Source: Clostridia bacterium (GTDB lineage: Bacteria; Bacillota; Clostridia; Christensenellales; Borkfalkiaceae). From it: a DNA stretch of 64,000 nt. The notes below the pieces were generated by a model, which saw only the letters and a program-made list of their open reading frames with translations, did not search any database and was not told the DNA's origin. The translations under genes and the position numbers were made by a program. Positions 8,945 through 18,028 of this stretch are shown piece by piece. The stretch covers positions 1 to 64,000 of the forward strand of contig JAFURH010000055.1 of NCBI GenBank assembly GCA_017471945.1. The letters are read 5' to 3'. Numbering within the stretch: position 1 is the first letter of the stretch; the number at the start of each line of letters is the position of its first letter.

Positions 8945-10636
8945 ATGAAATTAAATAATATATGGGGGTACGGGCAGTTATTCGGGTTTTCTGCTCTTGA
9001 TGGGGTAAACAGATATTATAACGATTTCATCGGAACGCTCACGGCGAAAAAAATAGGAATAAGATTCGAGCTTAATGAATGGATCAAAATACATTTTCCT
9101 GTGAAAGGGCGAGTTAAGTTTAATGCGATAACCGGCGATATGATCGACGCTCAAACTCAGGACGGGAAGTTTTTGATCACTTTCCTTGATAACGATACGC
9201 TGGTTGGGTATAGCCCCGTACTTCCTAAAATTACTTTTTCGGGTAAAACTTATAGTAAAACTTTTTATAGAAGATGCGAGGTGTTTTTTAATAGTTCGGA
9301 TAGTTTTGCCGTTTTTTCCGAAGAAAAAGACGGTATTTATAAATTTGCGATAAGTCATACGAGAAATTACGGCGTAGCGTCGGGTATTGCTAAAAACGCA
9401 ATTAAAGCGGACGTAGAGTCGCTTAAAAAGAAAAGATACGACTATTTTAAGTCGATGCCCAAATGTAAAGATAAAAAATACGAAAGGTTATATTACAAGG
9501 CGTTGTCTATAAACAAAGTAAACGTGCGTTCCGCGGAAGGTAAAATCCCCTGTATCTGGACTACGCCCGACCGTGTTCCCCATAGTCACCTTTGGCTTTG
9601 GGACAGCGTATTTCACGCGTTGGCAATCGTAAACTATAATCAGGAACTTGCAAAAAATGCAATCAAAGCGGTGCTTGCGCAAGCACGGGAAGACGGTTTT
9701 ATTCCTTGCACGATGACTCCAAACGGCGGCGACGACGTAACTCAGCCGCAAGTCCTTTCTTGGGGAGTGTGGGAAATCTATAAAAAGACGGGCGATAAAA
9801 AGTTTTTGCAGGAAAGCGTAAAAGTGCTCGACGGATATTTGACTTTCGATATGCAAAACCGCGATAAAAACGGTAACGGGCTTTTAGAATGGATTGGAGA
9901 TCCGGATGATTTGACTTGTAAATGCGGAGAATCCGGTCAGGATAATTCGCCCAGATTTGATTTTGACGAAGAAATGGACACGGTTGATTTTTCAATGTTC
10001 GCCGTTCACGACGCCGTTTATCTCTCCTACATATATAGAGAACTTGGAGACGATGAAAATGCGCAAAAGTGGGAAAATACGGCAGACCGCATCAAAGGAA
10101 AAATGAACGAGCTTTTATGGTGCGAAGAAGACGGCGTTTATTATGATAGATTGTTTAACGGTAAATTTTCCAAAGTTTTAACCCCCGTAAGTTTCTTCCC
10201 GTTGTTTGCTAACGTCCCGAGTAAAGAACAAGCGGAAAAAATGGTAAAAACGCTGACTAACGAGAAACTATTGTGGACGAAAAATCCCATTTCGACGATA
10301 TCGCAGACCCATCCTGCCTTTTCGACGGATATGTGGCGCGGCGGTGTGTGGCTGAATCTCAACTATTTCATTATCAAGGGACTTAAAAATTACGGGTACG
10401 ACGAATTGGCTCAAACGTTGATAGTCAAAACGCTTGAAATGGTGGACAAGTGGTATAAAAAGACGGGTGCGATATTTGAATTTTATGATCCAAACGACGA
10501 AGTTATACCCTATCTTTGCGAAAGAAAAGGTATATGTAAAAATCCGCCGGATTGGAGAAAACAAGTTCATTCGATTATCGATTATAATTGGTCGGCTTGT
10601 TTTACGCTTTTGATGATACAAAATGAACTTTATTGA
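8945..10636 (+). CDS. GH63/mannosylglycerate-hydrolase-like (alpha/alpha)6 glycosidase
   Basis: The 563-residue protein carries an (alpha/alpha)6 barrel from about residue 190, shown by IPCIWTTPDRVPHSHLWLWDSVFHALA, DGFIPCTMTPNGG, and DMWRGGVWLNLNYFIIKGL, blocks shared by GH63, GH37 and amylo-1,6-glucosidase-type enzymes. The N-terminal 180 residues are all-beta. It presumably cleaves an alpha-linked gluco- or manno-oligosaccharide in the cytosol. An AAAAAGGAG site lies inside the end of the GH36 gene, so the two are translated from one mRNA. The nearby amidohydrolase follows by 25 bases. Exact substrate is unknown. A fragment of a second copy of this gene is present at 35,381. Confidence 0.8.
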   Translation: MKLNNIWGYGQLFGFSALDGVNRYYNDFIGTLTAKKIGIRFELNEWIKIHFPVKGRVKFNAITGDMIDAQTQDGKFLITFLDNDTLVGYSPVLPKITFSGKTYSKTFYRRCEVFFNSSDSFAVFSEEKDGIYKFAISHTRNYGVASGIAKNAIKADVESLKKKRYDYFKSMPKCKDKKYERLYYKALSINKVNVRSAEGKIPCIWTTPDRVPHSHLWLWDSVFHALAIVNYNQELAKNAIKAVLAQAREDGFIPCTMTPNGGDDVTQPQVLSWGVWEIYKKTGDKKFLQESVKVLDGYLTFDMQNRDKNGNGLLEWIGDPDDLTCKCGESGQDNSPRFDFDEEMDTVDFSMFAVHDAVYLSYIYRELGDDENAQKWENTADRIKGKMNELLWCEEDGVYYDRLFNGKFSKVLTPVSFFPLFANVPSKEQAEKMVKTLTNEKLLWTKNPISTISQTHPAFSTDMWRGGVWLNLNYFIIKGLKNYGYDELAQTLIVKTLEMVDKWYKKTGAIFEFYDPNDEVIPYLCERKGICKNPPDWRKQVHSIIDYNWSACFTLLMIQNELY

Positions 10637-10661
10637 AGTAAATACAAAGGAGATTTAAAAT

Positions 10662-11810
10662 ATGGAAAAAGTCTTTGACGTGCACATACATTACAGTTTT
10701 GATATTCCGATGGACGAGATGGTGAAAATTTTCAAAGAAGAATTTGAAGAAACGGGAACGGAAAAATACGTCTTTTTAAGTTTACCTCATCACGCCAACG
10801 GGAATAAGCTACATTTGAGCGCAAATCAAAACGTAAAAGGGTTGTTTTTAAAATATGCGTTTTCTCCCGATGGGTATGCCTTTGCTGGACTCATACATCC
10901 GCAATCGCAGATTTCGGACGAAGATCGCGCGACGACGTACTATGACCAAGCCGTTCGATATAATTCGGCGGGATACGACGGAATTAAAATGCTTGAAGGA
11001 CATCCTACGCTGAGAAGATCGATAGGGATCGCTTTGGATAGTCCCGTTTACGATAAGTTTTATAATTATCTTGAACAAGTCGGTATGCCCATTATTATGC
11101 ACGTGGCAGACCCGGCTGAAAGTTGGAGTCTGGAAACGGCAAGCGAAAGCGCAAAAGCGTTAGGGCGTACTTATGCCGGCGATTTCCCGTCGAAGAGACA
11201 ATTAACCGACGAAGTTTTCGGTATCTTGAAAAAACATCCAAAATTAAAATTAGGCCTTGCTCATTTCGGATTTATGTCTTACGATATAGAAGAAGCGGAA
11301 AGATTTTTAAGTTATGAAAACGTCTTTTTCGACCTTACGCCCGGTGGAGAACAACTGATAAATATGTCGAAAAATTGGGAAACTTGGTTGGCGTTTTTTG
11401 AAAAATATCAAGATAGAATCATTTACGGCAGTGATTTTTACGCTTTTCCCAAAAATGACCGTACCGAATGGAGGACCGCATTTAGGCGCAGACCTGATTT
11501 TTTAAGACAGTTTTTCGAAACGGAAGGGGAATATCTTTATATCGACCAAACGTTTCGTGGGGTAAATATCGGTAAAGATTTAAGGAATAAGCTTTACCGC
11601 GACAATTTTATGGGATTGTTGGGTTCACCAAAGCCTATTGATATGGATTATTTTAAAAGCGAAATATGTAAATTACTGAAAAATCCGCCTTGTGGGAAAG
11701 AGTATTACACGAAAGACGGCGTGATAGATATCAGCGCTCCGGAGAATCTCAAAAAAGTAACGGAAAGATATAAAAGAGATCTGGAGTTTATGTTGCAAAA
11801 TTTAAATTAA
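10662..11810 (+). CDS. Amidohydrolase-2 family metal-dependent hydrolase
   Basis: A 382-residue TIM-barrel hydrolase with an N-terminal HxH metal pair (H8, H10 in FDVHIHYS), an IIMHVADP strand with a further His, LGLAHFG, and a late metal Asp in YGSDF (D258). This matches the Amidohydro_2 superfamily, whose members decarboxylate or hydrolyse small carboxylates and lactones. It is the third gene of the GH36 operon, with an AAAGGAG site. A role in processing a sugar acid or lactone is inference. The start of a diverged second copy survives at 36,759. Confidence 0.8.
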   Translation: MEKVFDVHIHYSFDIPMDEMVKIFKEEFEETGTEKYVFLSLPHHANGNKLHLSANQNVKGLFLKYAFSPDGYAFAGLIHPQSQISDEDRATTYYDQAVRYNSAGYDGIKMLEGHPTLRRSIGIALDSPVYDKFYNYLEQVGMPIIMHVADPAESWSLETASESAKALGRTYAGDFPSKRQLTDEVFGILKKHPKLKLGLAHFGFMSYDIEEAERFLSYENVFFDLTPGGEQLINMSKNWETWLAFFEKYQDRIIYGSDFYAFPKNDRTEWRTAFRRRPDFLRQFFETEGEYLYIDQTFRGVNIGKDLRNKLYRDNFMGLLGSPKPIDMDYFKSEICKLLKNPPCGKEYYTKDGVIDISAPENLKKVTERYKRDLEFMLQNLN

Positions 11811-11827
11811 GAAAAAAGTGGGAAATA

Positions 11828-11870
11828 AACCGCAAGGGGCTTGCCAAAAATCGGCAAGCCCCTTGCGGTT
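11828..11870. terminator. Bidirectional hairpin between convergent genes
   Basis: A perfect 18-bp stem (11828-11845 with 11853-11870), 7-base loop. It separates the + strand operon from the - strand GH28 gene. No long T tract follows on either side, so termination efficiency is uncertain. Confidence 0.65.
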
Positions 11871-11888
11871 AAAGAAAAACAATCAATT

Positions 11889-13223
11889 TTATATGCTGTT
11901 TATGGTGAAATTTTCCAATTCGTCAGATTCGACGGAAAATTTGTTTTCCGTATTTCCTCCTTCAACGTTGAATTCGCCTTTACCGCCGTAAGATAAGATG
12001 AGCGAATTACCGCAGAAGTTAGACGATACGTTTTTCAAGGTTATCGTTTTATAGTTTGCGCATTTAACAAGCGGTTGCGCGGTATAATCGGGGTGAAAAT
12101 CCACGTTGCAATTTTCCATATAAAGAGAAACGGGGTCGTTAGGGTCGCCTTTTAAAGTGATAGGGATCTTGATCCCCGTACCCGTAACGTTTTTGAACGT
12201 TATATCGGTTAAAGGCTTGTTGCATTGCCAACGCTCGTTTTCACCGTATTTCAGTAAAACAAATCTGTCGCAGTTGTTGACCGTACAATCGTTTATTACG
12301 ATATCCGACGCGCATTCTCTGATTTTTAAACGGTGGTCTGCGTAGTAAGTAAAAAAGCTGAGCATATTGTTTCTGTAAGTATTTGCAGCGGAGCTATCCG
12401 CATTCTTTCCTTGCGCTTTTTCTTGCAACGAAAGGCTGTTACGGTGTATAAATTCCCCTGGCCCGTATACGTTACAGTTTTCAATCAGAACGTGCTTTCC
12501 GGAAAAACGGAATCCGCTACAAGAAGAATTGATGATACAGCCTTTGACCGTAACGTTTTGATTATCAAAACCCGCTATGCAGTCATCTCCCGAAAAGAGT
12601 TTGCAATTTTGTACGGTAACGTGATCGCTACCGAAAAAATCTATTCCGTCGTGTCCGCCCAAAACGGTTACGTTTTCAAAACGCAAGTTTTTACAAAGCC
12701 AACAGTTATGAGCCCAGTTAGAACTGTTATGGACGCAGTACCCTTTCATCGTTACGTTTTCGGATTTCAAAATACTGATGGCGTGTGGACCGCGATACCC
12801 TTCTTCGCCCTCGGGGTCGAAAACGTTGTTTCCGTCGATACACGAACCTTCCTCGCCGATTACGGCAACGTTCTTTGCCGCATAAACGTGAATAAGAGCG
12901 TAGTGCCAGTGCCTAAAACTTTCCTCGTTTCTTTTACTGGTAACTTCCGGCAAAAATTTTTCGGGAATAGGCTCGAGGAGATCTTGGTCGCGGAGCAAGG
13001 TGTAATCCTTCAGATCCTTGGATCCAAGTAAGATCGCGCCTTTAAGAAGCTTTAACGTCGTATTGGAACGTAGTCTGATCGAGCCGGTCACGAAAGTCCC
13101 TTTCGGAACGGTAACCGTACCGCCGCCGAAAGAAAAACACTTGTCGATTGCGGCTTGAATAGATTGCGCTTGGTTTTCGTCTACATTCGGTTTTGCGCCG
13201 AAATCCGTTATTGAAACTTGCAT
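11889..13223 (-). CDS. GH28-like parallel beta-helix enzyme
   Basis: The 444-residue protein starts with the pectin-lyase-fold entry segment (ITDFGAKPNVDENQAQSIQAAID...GGGTVTVPKGTFVTGSIRL) and contains helix coils with two aspartate motifs, GGHDGIDFF and SGDDCIAGF, in the places of the GH28 NTD and DD motifs. The third GH28 motif (GHG) is replaced by CSGFRFSG, and no RIK motif is evident. It may be a divergent polygalacturonase or rhamnogalacturonan-type hydrolase. No signal peptide is visible. An AGGAGA site precedes the start. Hydrolase family is likely; activity is not established. Confidence 0.75.
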   Translation of the reverse strand: MQVSITDFGAKPNVDENQAQSIQAAIDKCFSFGGGTVTVPKGTFVTGSIRLRSNTTLKLLKGAILLGSKDLKDYTLLRDQDLLEPIPEKFLPEVTSKRNEESFRHWHYALIHVYAAKNVAVIGEEGSCIDGNNVFDPEGEEGYRGPHAISILKSENVTMKGYCVHNSSNWAHNCWLCKNLRFENVTVLGGHDGIDFFGSDHVTVQNCKLFSGDDCIAGFDNQNVTVKGCIINSSCSGFRFSGKHVLIENCNVYGPGEFIHRNSLSLQEKAQGKNADSSAANTYRNNMLSFFTYYADHRLKIRECASDIVINDCTVNNCDRFVLLKYGENERWQCNKPLTDITFKNVTGTGIKIPITLKGDPNDPVSLYMENCNVDFHPDYTAQPLVKCANYKTITLKNVSSNFCGNSLILSYGGKGEFNVEGGNTENKFSVESDELENFTINSI

Positions 13224-13336
13224 AATATCTCCTGAAATTTAGTTATTGCACATTTATAATACAACAGAATCGATGAAAAGTAAATATTTTTTTTTGCGGA
13301 AATAATATTAAAATTTGTCAGAACGCGGCAAAACCC

Positions 13337-13364
13337 TTGCAAAACGTCTATAATCTGTTATAAT
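13337..13364 (+). promoter_or_regulatory. Promoter of the phosphatase-GH125 gene
   Basis: TTGCAA (13337-13342), 16 bases, TATAAT (13359-13364); AAAGGAG follows before ATG 13398. A second TATAAT overlaps at 13349 but has no -35 partner. Confidence 0.7.
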
Positions 13365-13397
13365 TGTATTAATAACGTAAAAAAGGAGTAAGAGTAT

Positions 13398-15413
13398 ATG
13401 AGAATACTTATTATACGCCACGGCGATCCCGATTATAAAAACGATACGCTGACGGAAAAAGGTCATCGTGAAGCGGAATTGCTTGCGGAACGTTTGAAAA
13501 CGGAAAAAATCGATTATATTTATTCCTCTCCTTTTGGCAGAGCCCAAGCAACGTGCGAATACGTGGCGAAAGCAAAGGAAGTGGAAGATAAGATCGTCGT
13601 CAAAACGTGGTTGCGGGAGTTTACTCACGTGGACTCCGTAGTATTTCCAAACGGAGAAAAGAAAAGTTTTATTTGGGATATGCTACCCTCGTTTTGGACG
13701 GTGCAAGAGGAAATGTACGATAAAAACAGTTGGTTTCGGCTTTCTTGTTTTCAAGAGGGTAACGTTTATCAGGAATACCAAAACGTAACGAGGGAATTGG
13801 ACTCCTTGCTCGCCGAGCACGGTTACGTACGAGAGGGGAATACGTATAAAGTGCAAAGAGCAAATAGAGACACACTGGCATTTTTTTGCCACTTTGGCGT
13901 AGAGTGTATTTTACTTTCTCATCTATTTAATATTTCTCCGATACCGTTATTGCACCATTTCGTTGCGGCGCCTACGTCGGTTACGACGTTGTATACAGAA
14001 GAAGTTGCGAAAGGCAACGCTGTATTTCGCTGTTGTTCTTTCGGCGATACGACGCATCTATATGTAGGAAACGAGCAGCCGTCCTTTTCGGCAAGACACG
14101 TGGAAACGTATGAAACGATTTTAGACAAGCGAGATAAAAAGATGAAAAAAGAAGATTTTTCCGAATTGAGGACTAAAATAAAAAACTACTTTGACGGCGA
14201 CGCGGCGTTTTCGAAAATTTTTGAAAATTGTTTTTTCAATACGCTGGACACGACTTGTCAATTTGAAGACGACGAAAGCGTATTCGTAATAACGGGCGAT
14301 ATTCCCGCGATGTGGCTCAGGGACAGCGCCGCGCAGGTAATGCAATATTTATATTTTACCGACGACGAGAACGTAAGAAAGCTGATAAAGGGCGTTATCA
14401 AAAAGCAAACGGATTTTATAATAAGAGATACGTACGCCAACGCGTTTATGCGCGACGCGAGCCAGATAAGCGAGTGGGACGGGAAATACTTGACCGATCG
14501 TTGGGGAAAATTGATATGGGAGAGAAAATTTGAACTCGATTCTCTTTGCTATCCTATGTTTCTCGCGTGCAAGTATTATGAAAAAACACAGGATAAGTCG
14601 ATTTTTACGAGAGAATTTTTGTGGGCGTTCGAGCAGATCAAGCGAACGATAGAAATAGAGAGACAACACAGTAAACGCAGTACGTATTTCTGCCGATTTT
14701 GGTGTAAGAGCGAAGTCGTGGGGAAAGACCAGGATCCCGAGTCTGAAAAAGGCTTGGTGTGGTCGGGATACCGTCCAAGCGACGATAAATGCCAATACCA
14801 CTATCATATCCCCGACAATATGTTTTTGGTCAGCGTGCTGTATAAATTGGCTCGCATATTCAAAGAGATAGAGCAAACCGAATATGCGGAATATTGCGAA
14901 AAGCTCGTTTACGAATTGAAACCGCTGATAGAAGAATACGGCACGGCGAACGTATCGGGCGTGGGAAAAATTTACGTTTCCGAAACAGACTGCTTGGGAA
15001 ATTGGCACGCAGACGACGACGCGAATATCCCCAGCCTTTTATCGATACCGTATTTGGAATATCCCTTTATCGACGAGGAAATTTATTCCAATACCAGAAA
15101 ATATATCTTGAGCAATAAAAACAAATATTATTACGAAGGCAAGGTCCTTAAAGGCATAGGAAGCCCGCATACGCCAAAGAACAGAGTGTGGCCCTTGTCG
15201 CTTGCAATGCAGGGGATAACGGCGACCGACGAAAAAGAGATCGTCGAGTGTTTTCACGCGCTTATAAATTCTACCAACGGAGAAGGCCTTATGCACGAAG
15301 GGGTTGACGCGGACGACGTAAGCAAATATTCGCGTCCGTGGTTTGCGTGGGCAAACTCTCTATTCGCTTATTTCGTCCTTAAAAAAGCGGACGTCATAAA
15401 ACGGAACGTATGA
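13398..15413 (+). CDS. Histidine phosphatase fused to GH125 exo-alpha-1,6-mannosidase
   Basis: One uninterrupted 671-codon frame joins two enzymes. Residues 1 to about 245 are a histidine (phosphoglycerate-mutase-like) phosphatase: LIIRHGDP with nucleophile H8, YSSPFGRAQ, and a second catalytic His in FCHFG (H165). Residues 249-671 are a GH125 alpha-mannosidase: IPAMWLRDSAAQV, LDSLCYP, VWSGYRPSDD (D462), DDANIPSLL, GIGSPHTP and MHEGVDADD (E634). The D462-E634 spacing of 172 agrees with the acid and base of known GH125 proteins. M249 opens the second domain but has no ribosome binding site, so a single polypeptide is expected. No signal peptide: cytosolic. It could couple mannoside cleavage to dephosphorylation of a phosphorylated mannose or glycan (inference). 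Confidence 0.9.
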   Translation: MRILIIRHGDPDYKNDTLTEKGHREAELLAERLKTEKIDYIYSSPFGRAQATCEYVAKAKEVEDKIVVKTWLREFTHVDSVVFPNGEKKSFIWDMLPSFWTVQEEMYDKNSWFRLSCFQEGNVYQEYQNVTRELDSLLAEHGYVREGNTYKVQRANRDTLAFFCHFGVECILLSHLFNISPIPLLHHFVAAPTSVTTLYTEEVAKGNAVFRCCSFGDTTHLYVGNEQPSFSARHVETYETILDKRDKKMKKEDFSELRTKIKNYFDGDAAFSKIFENCFFNTLDTTCQFEDDESVFVITGDIPAMWLRDSAAQVMQYLYFTDDENVRKLIKGVIKKQTDFIIRDTYANAFMRDASQISEWDGKYLTDRWGKLIWERKFELDSLCYPMFLACKYYEKTQDKSIFTREFLWAFEQIKRTIEIERQHSKRSTYFCRFWCKSEVVGKDQDPESEKGLVWSGYRPSDDKCQYHYHIPDNMFLVSVLYKLARIFKEIEQTEYAEYCEKLVYELKPLIEEYGTANVSGVGKIYVSETDCLGNWHADDDANIPSLLSIPYLEYPFIDEEIYSNTRKYILSNKNKYYYEGKVLKGIGSPHTPKNRVWPLSLAMQGITATDEKEIVECFHALINSTNGEGLMHEGVDADDVSKYSRPWFAWANSLFAYFVLKKADVIKRNV

Positions 15414-15448
15414 TTTGATCATTGCAAGAAACGTATGAATACGAAACG

Positions 15449-15480
15449 AAAACGGATGGCGTCAATTCGCCATCCGTTTT
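15449..15480. terminator. Bidirectional terminator
   Basis: Perfect 13-bp stem AAAACGGATGGCG (15449-15461) with 15468-15480, 6-base loop, with A-rich left and T-rich right flanks. It serves the phosphatase-GH125 gene (+) and the convergent AraC gene (-). Confidence 0.85.
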
Positions 15481-15494
15481 AAAATTCAGACCGA

Positions 15495-16325
15495 TCAATT
15501 ATCCGAGGGGGTCTTGCCTAATATTTTTTTATAAGTGTTGAAAAAAGTAGAATAATATTCAAAACCCAGTTCACGGGCGACGACAGTTGGGTTTTTCCCT
15601 AATTTTATCATTTCTTCGGCAAGATGAATTTTTTGAATATTGATATAGTTTTTGAGCGACGTTTTCATATGCTTTGAGAAGATATGGCTGATGTAATAGG
15701 GCGAGAGAAACAAATCGTCCGATAAAGATTGCAACGTGATTTTCGAGCGAATGTTTTCGTTGATATATTCAATGATTCTTTCTATGTACTGATTCGTGGA
15801 CATTTTTGCCGTTGATTCGTGCCGTATCAAATGGTGGATCTGTTCGGCGATCAATAAAACCTGTGCGTATAATTCAAGGTCCAAAAATTCCGTGGGATTC
15901 AAAACCATTGCTTCGATCTTTTGCAAAAGCTGTAAAATCGGCGTCGTTTGCGTAGCCGATTTTCTGAAAACGACAGAATCGGGCGCGTCGCCCAAAATAT
16001 ATTTGGAAAATACCTGATCACCCGTCTCGGGCGAAGGTAGATTCAAATCGAACATCAGGGTATATCTGTCGTATTTATTCTTGCGCAGATCCACGTTCAC
16101 AATGTGCGGAGCTTTTTTATTTAAAATAATGAGATCTCCGGGCGCAAGCCGCAGCTGCTTTGCGCCGACGGTATATAAAGCGTTTCCGTCGGCAAGGTAT
16201 AAAATTTCATATACCGTATGCGTATTTAACGTGACCAACTCGGGTTTGTCCGTCGGTTGGTCTTGATAATGATGAAAATGGAAATTGAACGCCGTCGAGC
16301 GATAGGAAGTATGGATTGTTCTCAT
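15495..16325 (-). CDS. AraC-family transcriptional regulator
   Basis: A 276-residue regulator with an N-terminal cupin-like sugar-sensing domain (about 20-130; ALYTVGAKQLRLAPGDLIILNKKAPH) and a C-terminal double helix-turn-helix (about 175-276; IRSKITLQSLSDDLFLSPYYISHIFSKHMKTSL then NPTVVARELGFEYYSTFFNTYKKILG). Such proteins activate nearby glycan-utilisation genes; the divergent GH28 gene and the glycosidases around it are the natural targets. Its own promoter ends so close to the ATG that the mRNA should have no leader, and no Shine-Dalgarno sequence is present. Confidence 0.93.
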   Translation of the reverse strand: MRTIHTSYRSTAFNFHFHHYQDQPTDKPELVTLNTHTVYEILYLADGNALYTVGAKQLRLAPGDLIILNKKAPHIVNVDLRKNKYDRYTLMFDLNLPSPETGDQVFSKYILGDAPDSVVFRKSATQTTPILQLLQKIEAMVLNPTEFLDLELYAQVLLIAEQIHHLIRHESTAKMSTNQYIERIIEYINENIRSKITLQSLSDDLFLSPYYISHIFSKHMKTSLKNYINIQKIHLAEEMIKLGKNPTVVARELGFEYYSTFFNTYKKILGKTPSDN

Positions 16326-16331
16326 AAAAAT

Positions 16332-16360
16332 ATTGTATCACAGGAAAAAATATTTTGCAA
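16332..16360 (-). promoter_or_regulatory. Leaderless promoter of the AraC gene
   Basis: On the - strand: TTGCAA (16360-16355), 17 bases, TG-A-TACAAT (-10 at 16337-16332). Only 6 bases separate the -10 box from ATG 16325. The box-to-ATG sequence is nearly identical to that of the GH36 gene at 6741. Confidence 0.6.
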
Positions 16361-16519
16361 CTAAAAAACAATAAATAATATAAAAAAGAAAAAAAATATT
16401 ATTTTTGATTACCGAACGGATTCGCGTTATATGGCGCTCGTCCTTTCATTTTTCGTAAAAAGAAAAGCGAAATTACGCAAAAATAGCAAAAATCAATATT
16501 CTGTTGGCAATTTCTACGA

Positions 16520-16548
16520 TTTACAAGAGGAGAATTCTATGATAGAAT
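16520..16548 (+). promoter_or_regulatory. Promoter of the GH28 gene
   Basis: TTTACA (16520-16525), 17 bases, TAGAAT (16543-16548). It is divergent from the AraC promoter; the A/T-rich 160 bases between them hold no gene and would be the place for AraC sites. Confidence 0.5.
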
Positions 16549-16585
16549 TAGAATAAAGAAATTGAAAAAATCGGGAATAAACCCT

Positions 16586-17875
16586 ATGTATAATATCAAA
16601 GACTACGGTGCGATTGCAGATAGTAAGATCGTCAATACGGAATTTATACAAAAAGCGATTGACGAATGTTATAAAAACGGCGGCGGCTCAGTGGTGATCC
16701 CGTCGGGCGAGTTCGTTACGGGTACGATCTGGTTGAAGGATAACGTCGAACTTCATCTCGAACACGGTGCGGTGCTTAAAGCGAGTACGGATATGGCGGA
16801 TTATAACGCAGACGACGCGTATCCCCAAAATTTCGGCAGCGTAAGCGAACAATGGACGGCAAAACACCTGATCGTTGCGCACGAAGTAAAAAACGTAGCA
16901 ATAACGGGTACGGGCGTGATCAACGGGAGCGGAGATCGTTTTTTCGGGGAAGCCAAGAAAGATTTACCGTGGATGACGGGTTACGTCTGGCGGCAGGGCT
17001 TTGCAAGACCGAAAGACTTAAACGTTATGCGCCCCGGGCAGATGATATGCTTTATAGAGTGTGAGAACGTCCGCGTTGAAAACGTTACGATGATAAATTG
17101 CCCGTGTTGGACTTGTTTTCTTTACGGTTGTGAATACGTGCAGGTGCGCGGCGTAAAAGTATTCAACGAACAGTGGGCGTCGAATACCGACGGTTTGGAT
17201 ATAGATTGTTGTAGGTACGTGACTGTTTCCGATTGTATCATAGCTACGGGGGACGATTGCATTGCGATCCGTTGCAGTTCGAAAAGGCTTAAAAAATACA
17301 GACCGTGCGAATATATTACGGTGACGAATTGCGTTTTCGCATCGCAAGCGTGCGGGATCAGATTCGGAGTCGGACAGGGCGAGATCCGTCACGTCCGCGT
17401 ATCCAATATAACCGTAGAGCACAGCGGCTGGGCGTTTTTGGTGCAGACGAGATACGGCCCCAACTGCGAAGGCTATCTTGACGATATCAACGTTTCGAAC
17501 GTTTCGGGGGAGGACGTGTGTTCTCCGTTCGGCGTGGTCGCGCCCGTGGGCGCGGTGACGAGGGTCACGTTCGATAATCTGAGATTTAACTGTATCGCAA
17601 ACGCGCGTATCACGGCAAGCGGCGACGGCAAAATAGCAGATATTACCGTAAGAAATACCGATCTGTATTTGAAAGCCGAGCCGAACGGCGTTGAATTTAC
17701 CGAAAAGCGCCTTGACGCCCGTGGCAGAGAAGTCGTCCGCGTGGAAAACACCGAAAACGTGACTCTGGACGGCGTAAGGGTTTTCGCGGCAGACGGAGCG
17801 CTTTCAAAGTGGGACGGCAGTTTTTGCGAAAGAAACAATCGGAATCTGACGGTAAAAAATTGCGTATTTCCGTAA
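16586..17875 (+). CDS. GH28-family polygalacturonase-like enzyme
   Basis: About 429 residues forming a right-handed parallel beta-helix. It opens MYNIKDYGAIADSK, the usual GH28 start, and has NTDGLDID (D202) and ATGDDCIAIR (D223, D224), the catalytic acid triad of the family. The usual GHG is replaced by GIRFGVGQG and the basic RIK motif by LVQTRYG, so its substrate may differ from plain polygalacturonate, for instance rhamnogalacturonan. There is no signal peptide. A TTG eight codons upstream (16562) is in frame, but it lies within a few bases of the predicted transcription start; ATG 16586 has a GGGA site at good spacing. Divergent from the AraC regulator. Confidence 0.85.
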   Translation: MYNIKDYGAIADSKIVNTEFIQKAIDECYKNGGGSVVIPSGEFVTGTIWLKDNVELHLEHGAVLKASTDMADYNADDAYPQNFGSVSEQWTAKHLIVAHEVKNVAITGTGVINGSGDRFFGEAKKDLPWMTGYVWRQGFARPKDLNVMRPGQMICFIECENVRVENVTMINCPCWTCFLYGCEYVQVRGVKVFNEQWASNTDGLDIDCCRYVTVSDCIIATGDDCIAIRCSSKRLKKYRPCEYITVTNCVFASQACGIRFGVGQGEIRHVRVSNITVEHSGWAFLVQTRYGPNCEGYLDDINVSNVSGEDVCSPFGVVAPVGAVTRVTFDNLRFNCIANARITASGDGKIADITVRNTDLYLKAEPNGVEFTEKRLDARGREVVRVENTENVTLDGVRVFAADGALSKWDGSFCERNNRNLTVKNCVFP

Positions 17876-17902
17876 TAAACGATCTTGAGAACGTTGCGGC
17901 GC

Positions 17903-17925
17903 AAAAATACCGTACGGTATTTTTT
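17903..17925 (+). terminator. Palindromic terminator after the GH28 gene
   Basis: A 22-base perfect palindrome AAAAATACCG/CGGTATTTTT type (17903-17924) ending in a T run. Confidence 0.8.
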
Positions 17926-18028
17926 GCAATCTCTTACGAGAGTGCAAAGAAAAATCTTATTTGTAATCAGTCAAATAAAAGGCGAGCCTTTTTTTGAAAT
18001 AAATTTTTAAGGAGGAACGGCAATCAAT

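Noticed and set aside
16539..16556. Five-codon frame MIELE after a GAGGAG site, before the GH28 gene
   Set aside because: It overlaps the -10 box of the predicted promoter, so it would not be within the mRNA.
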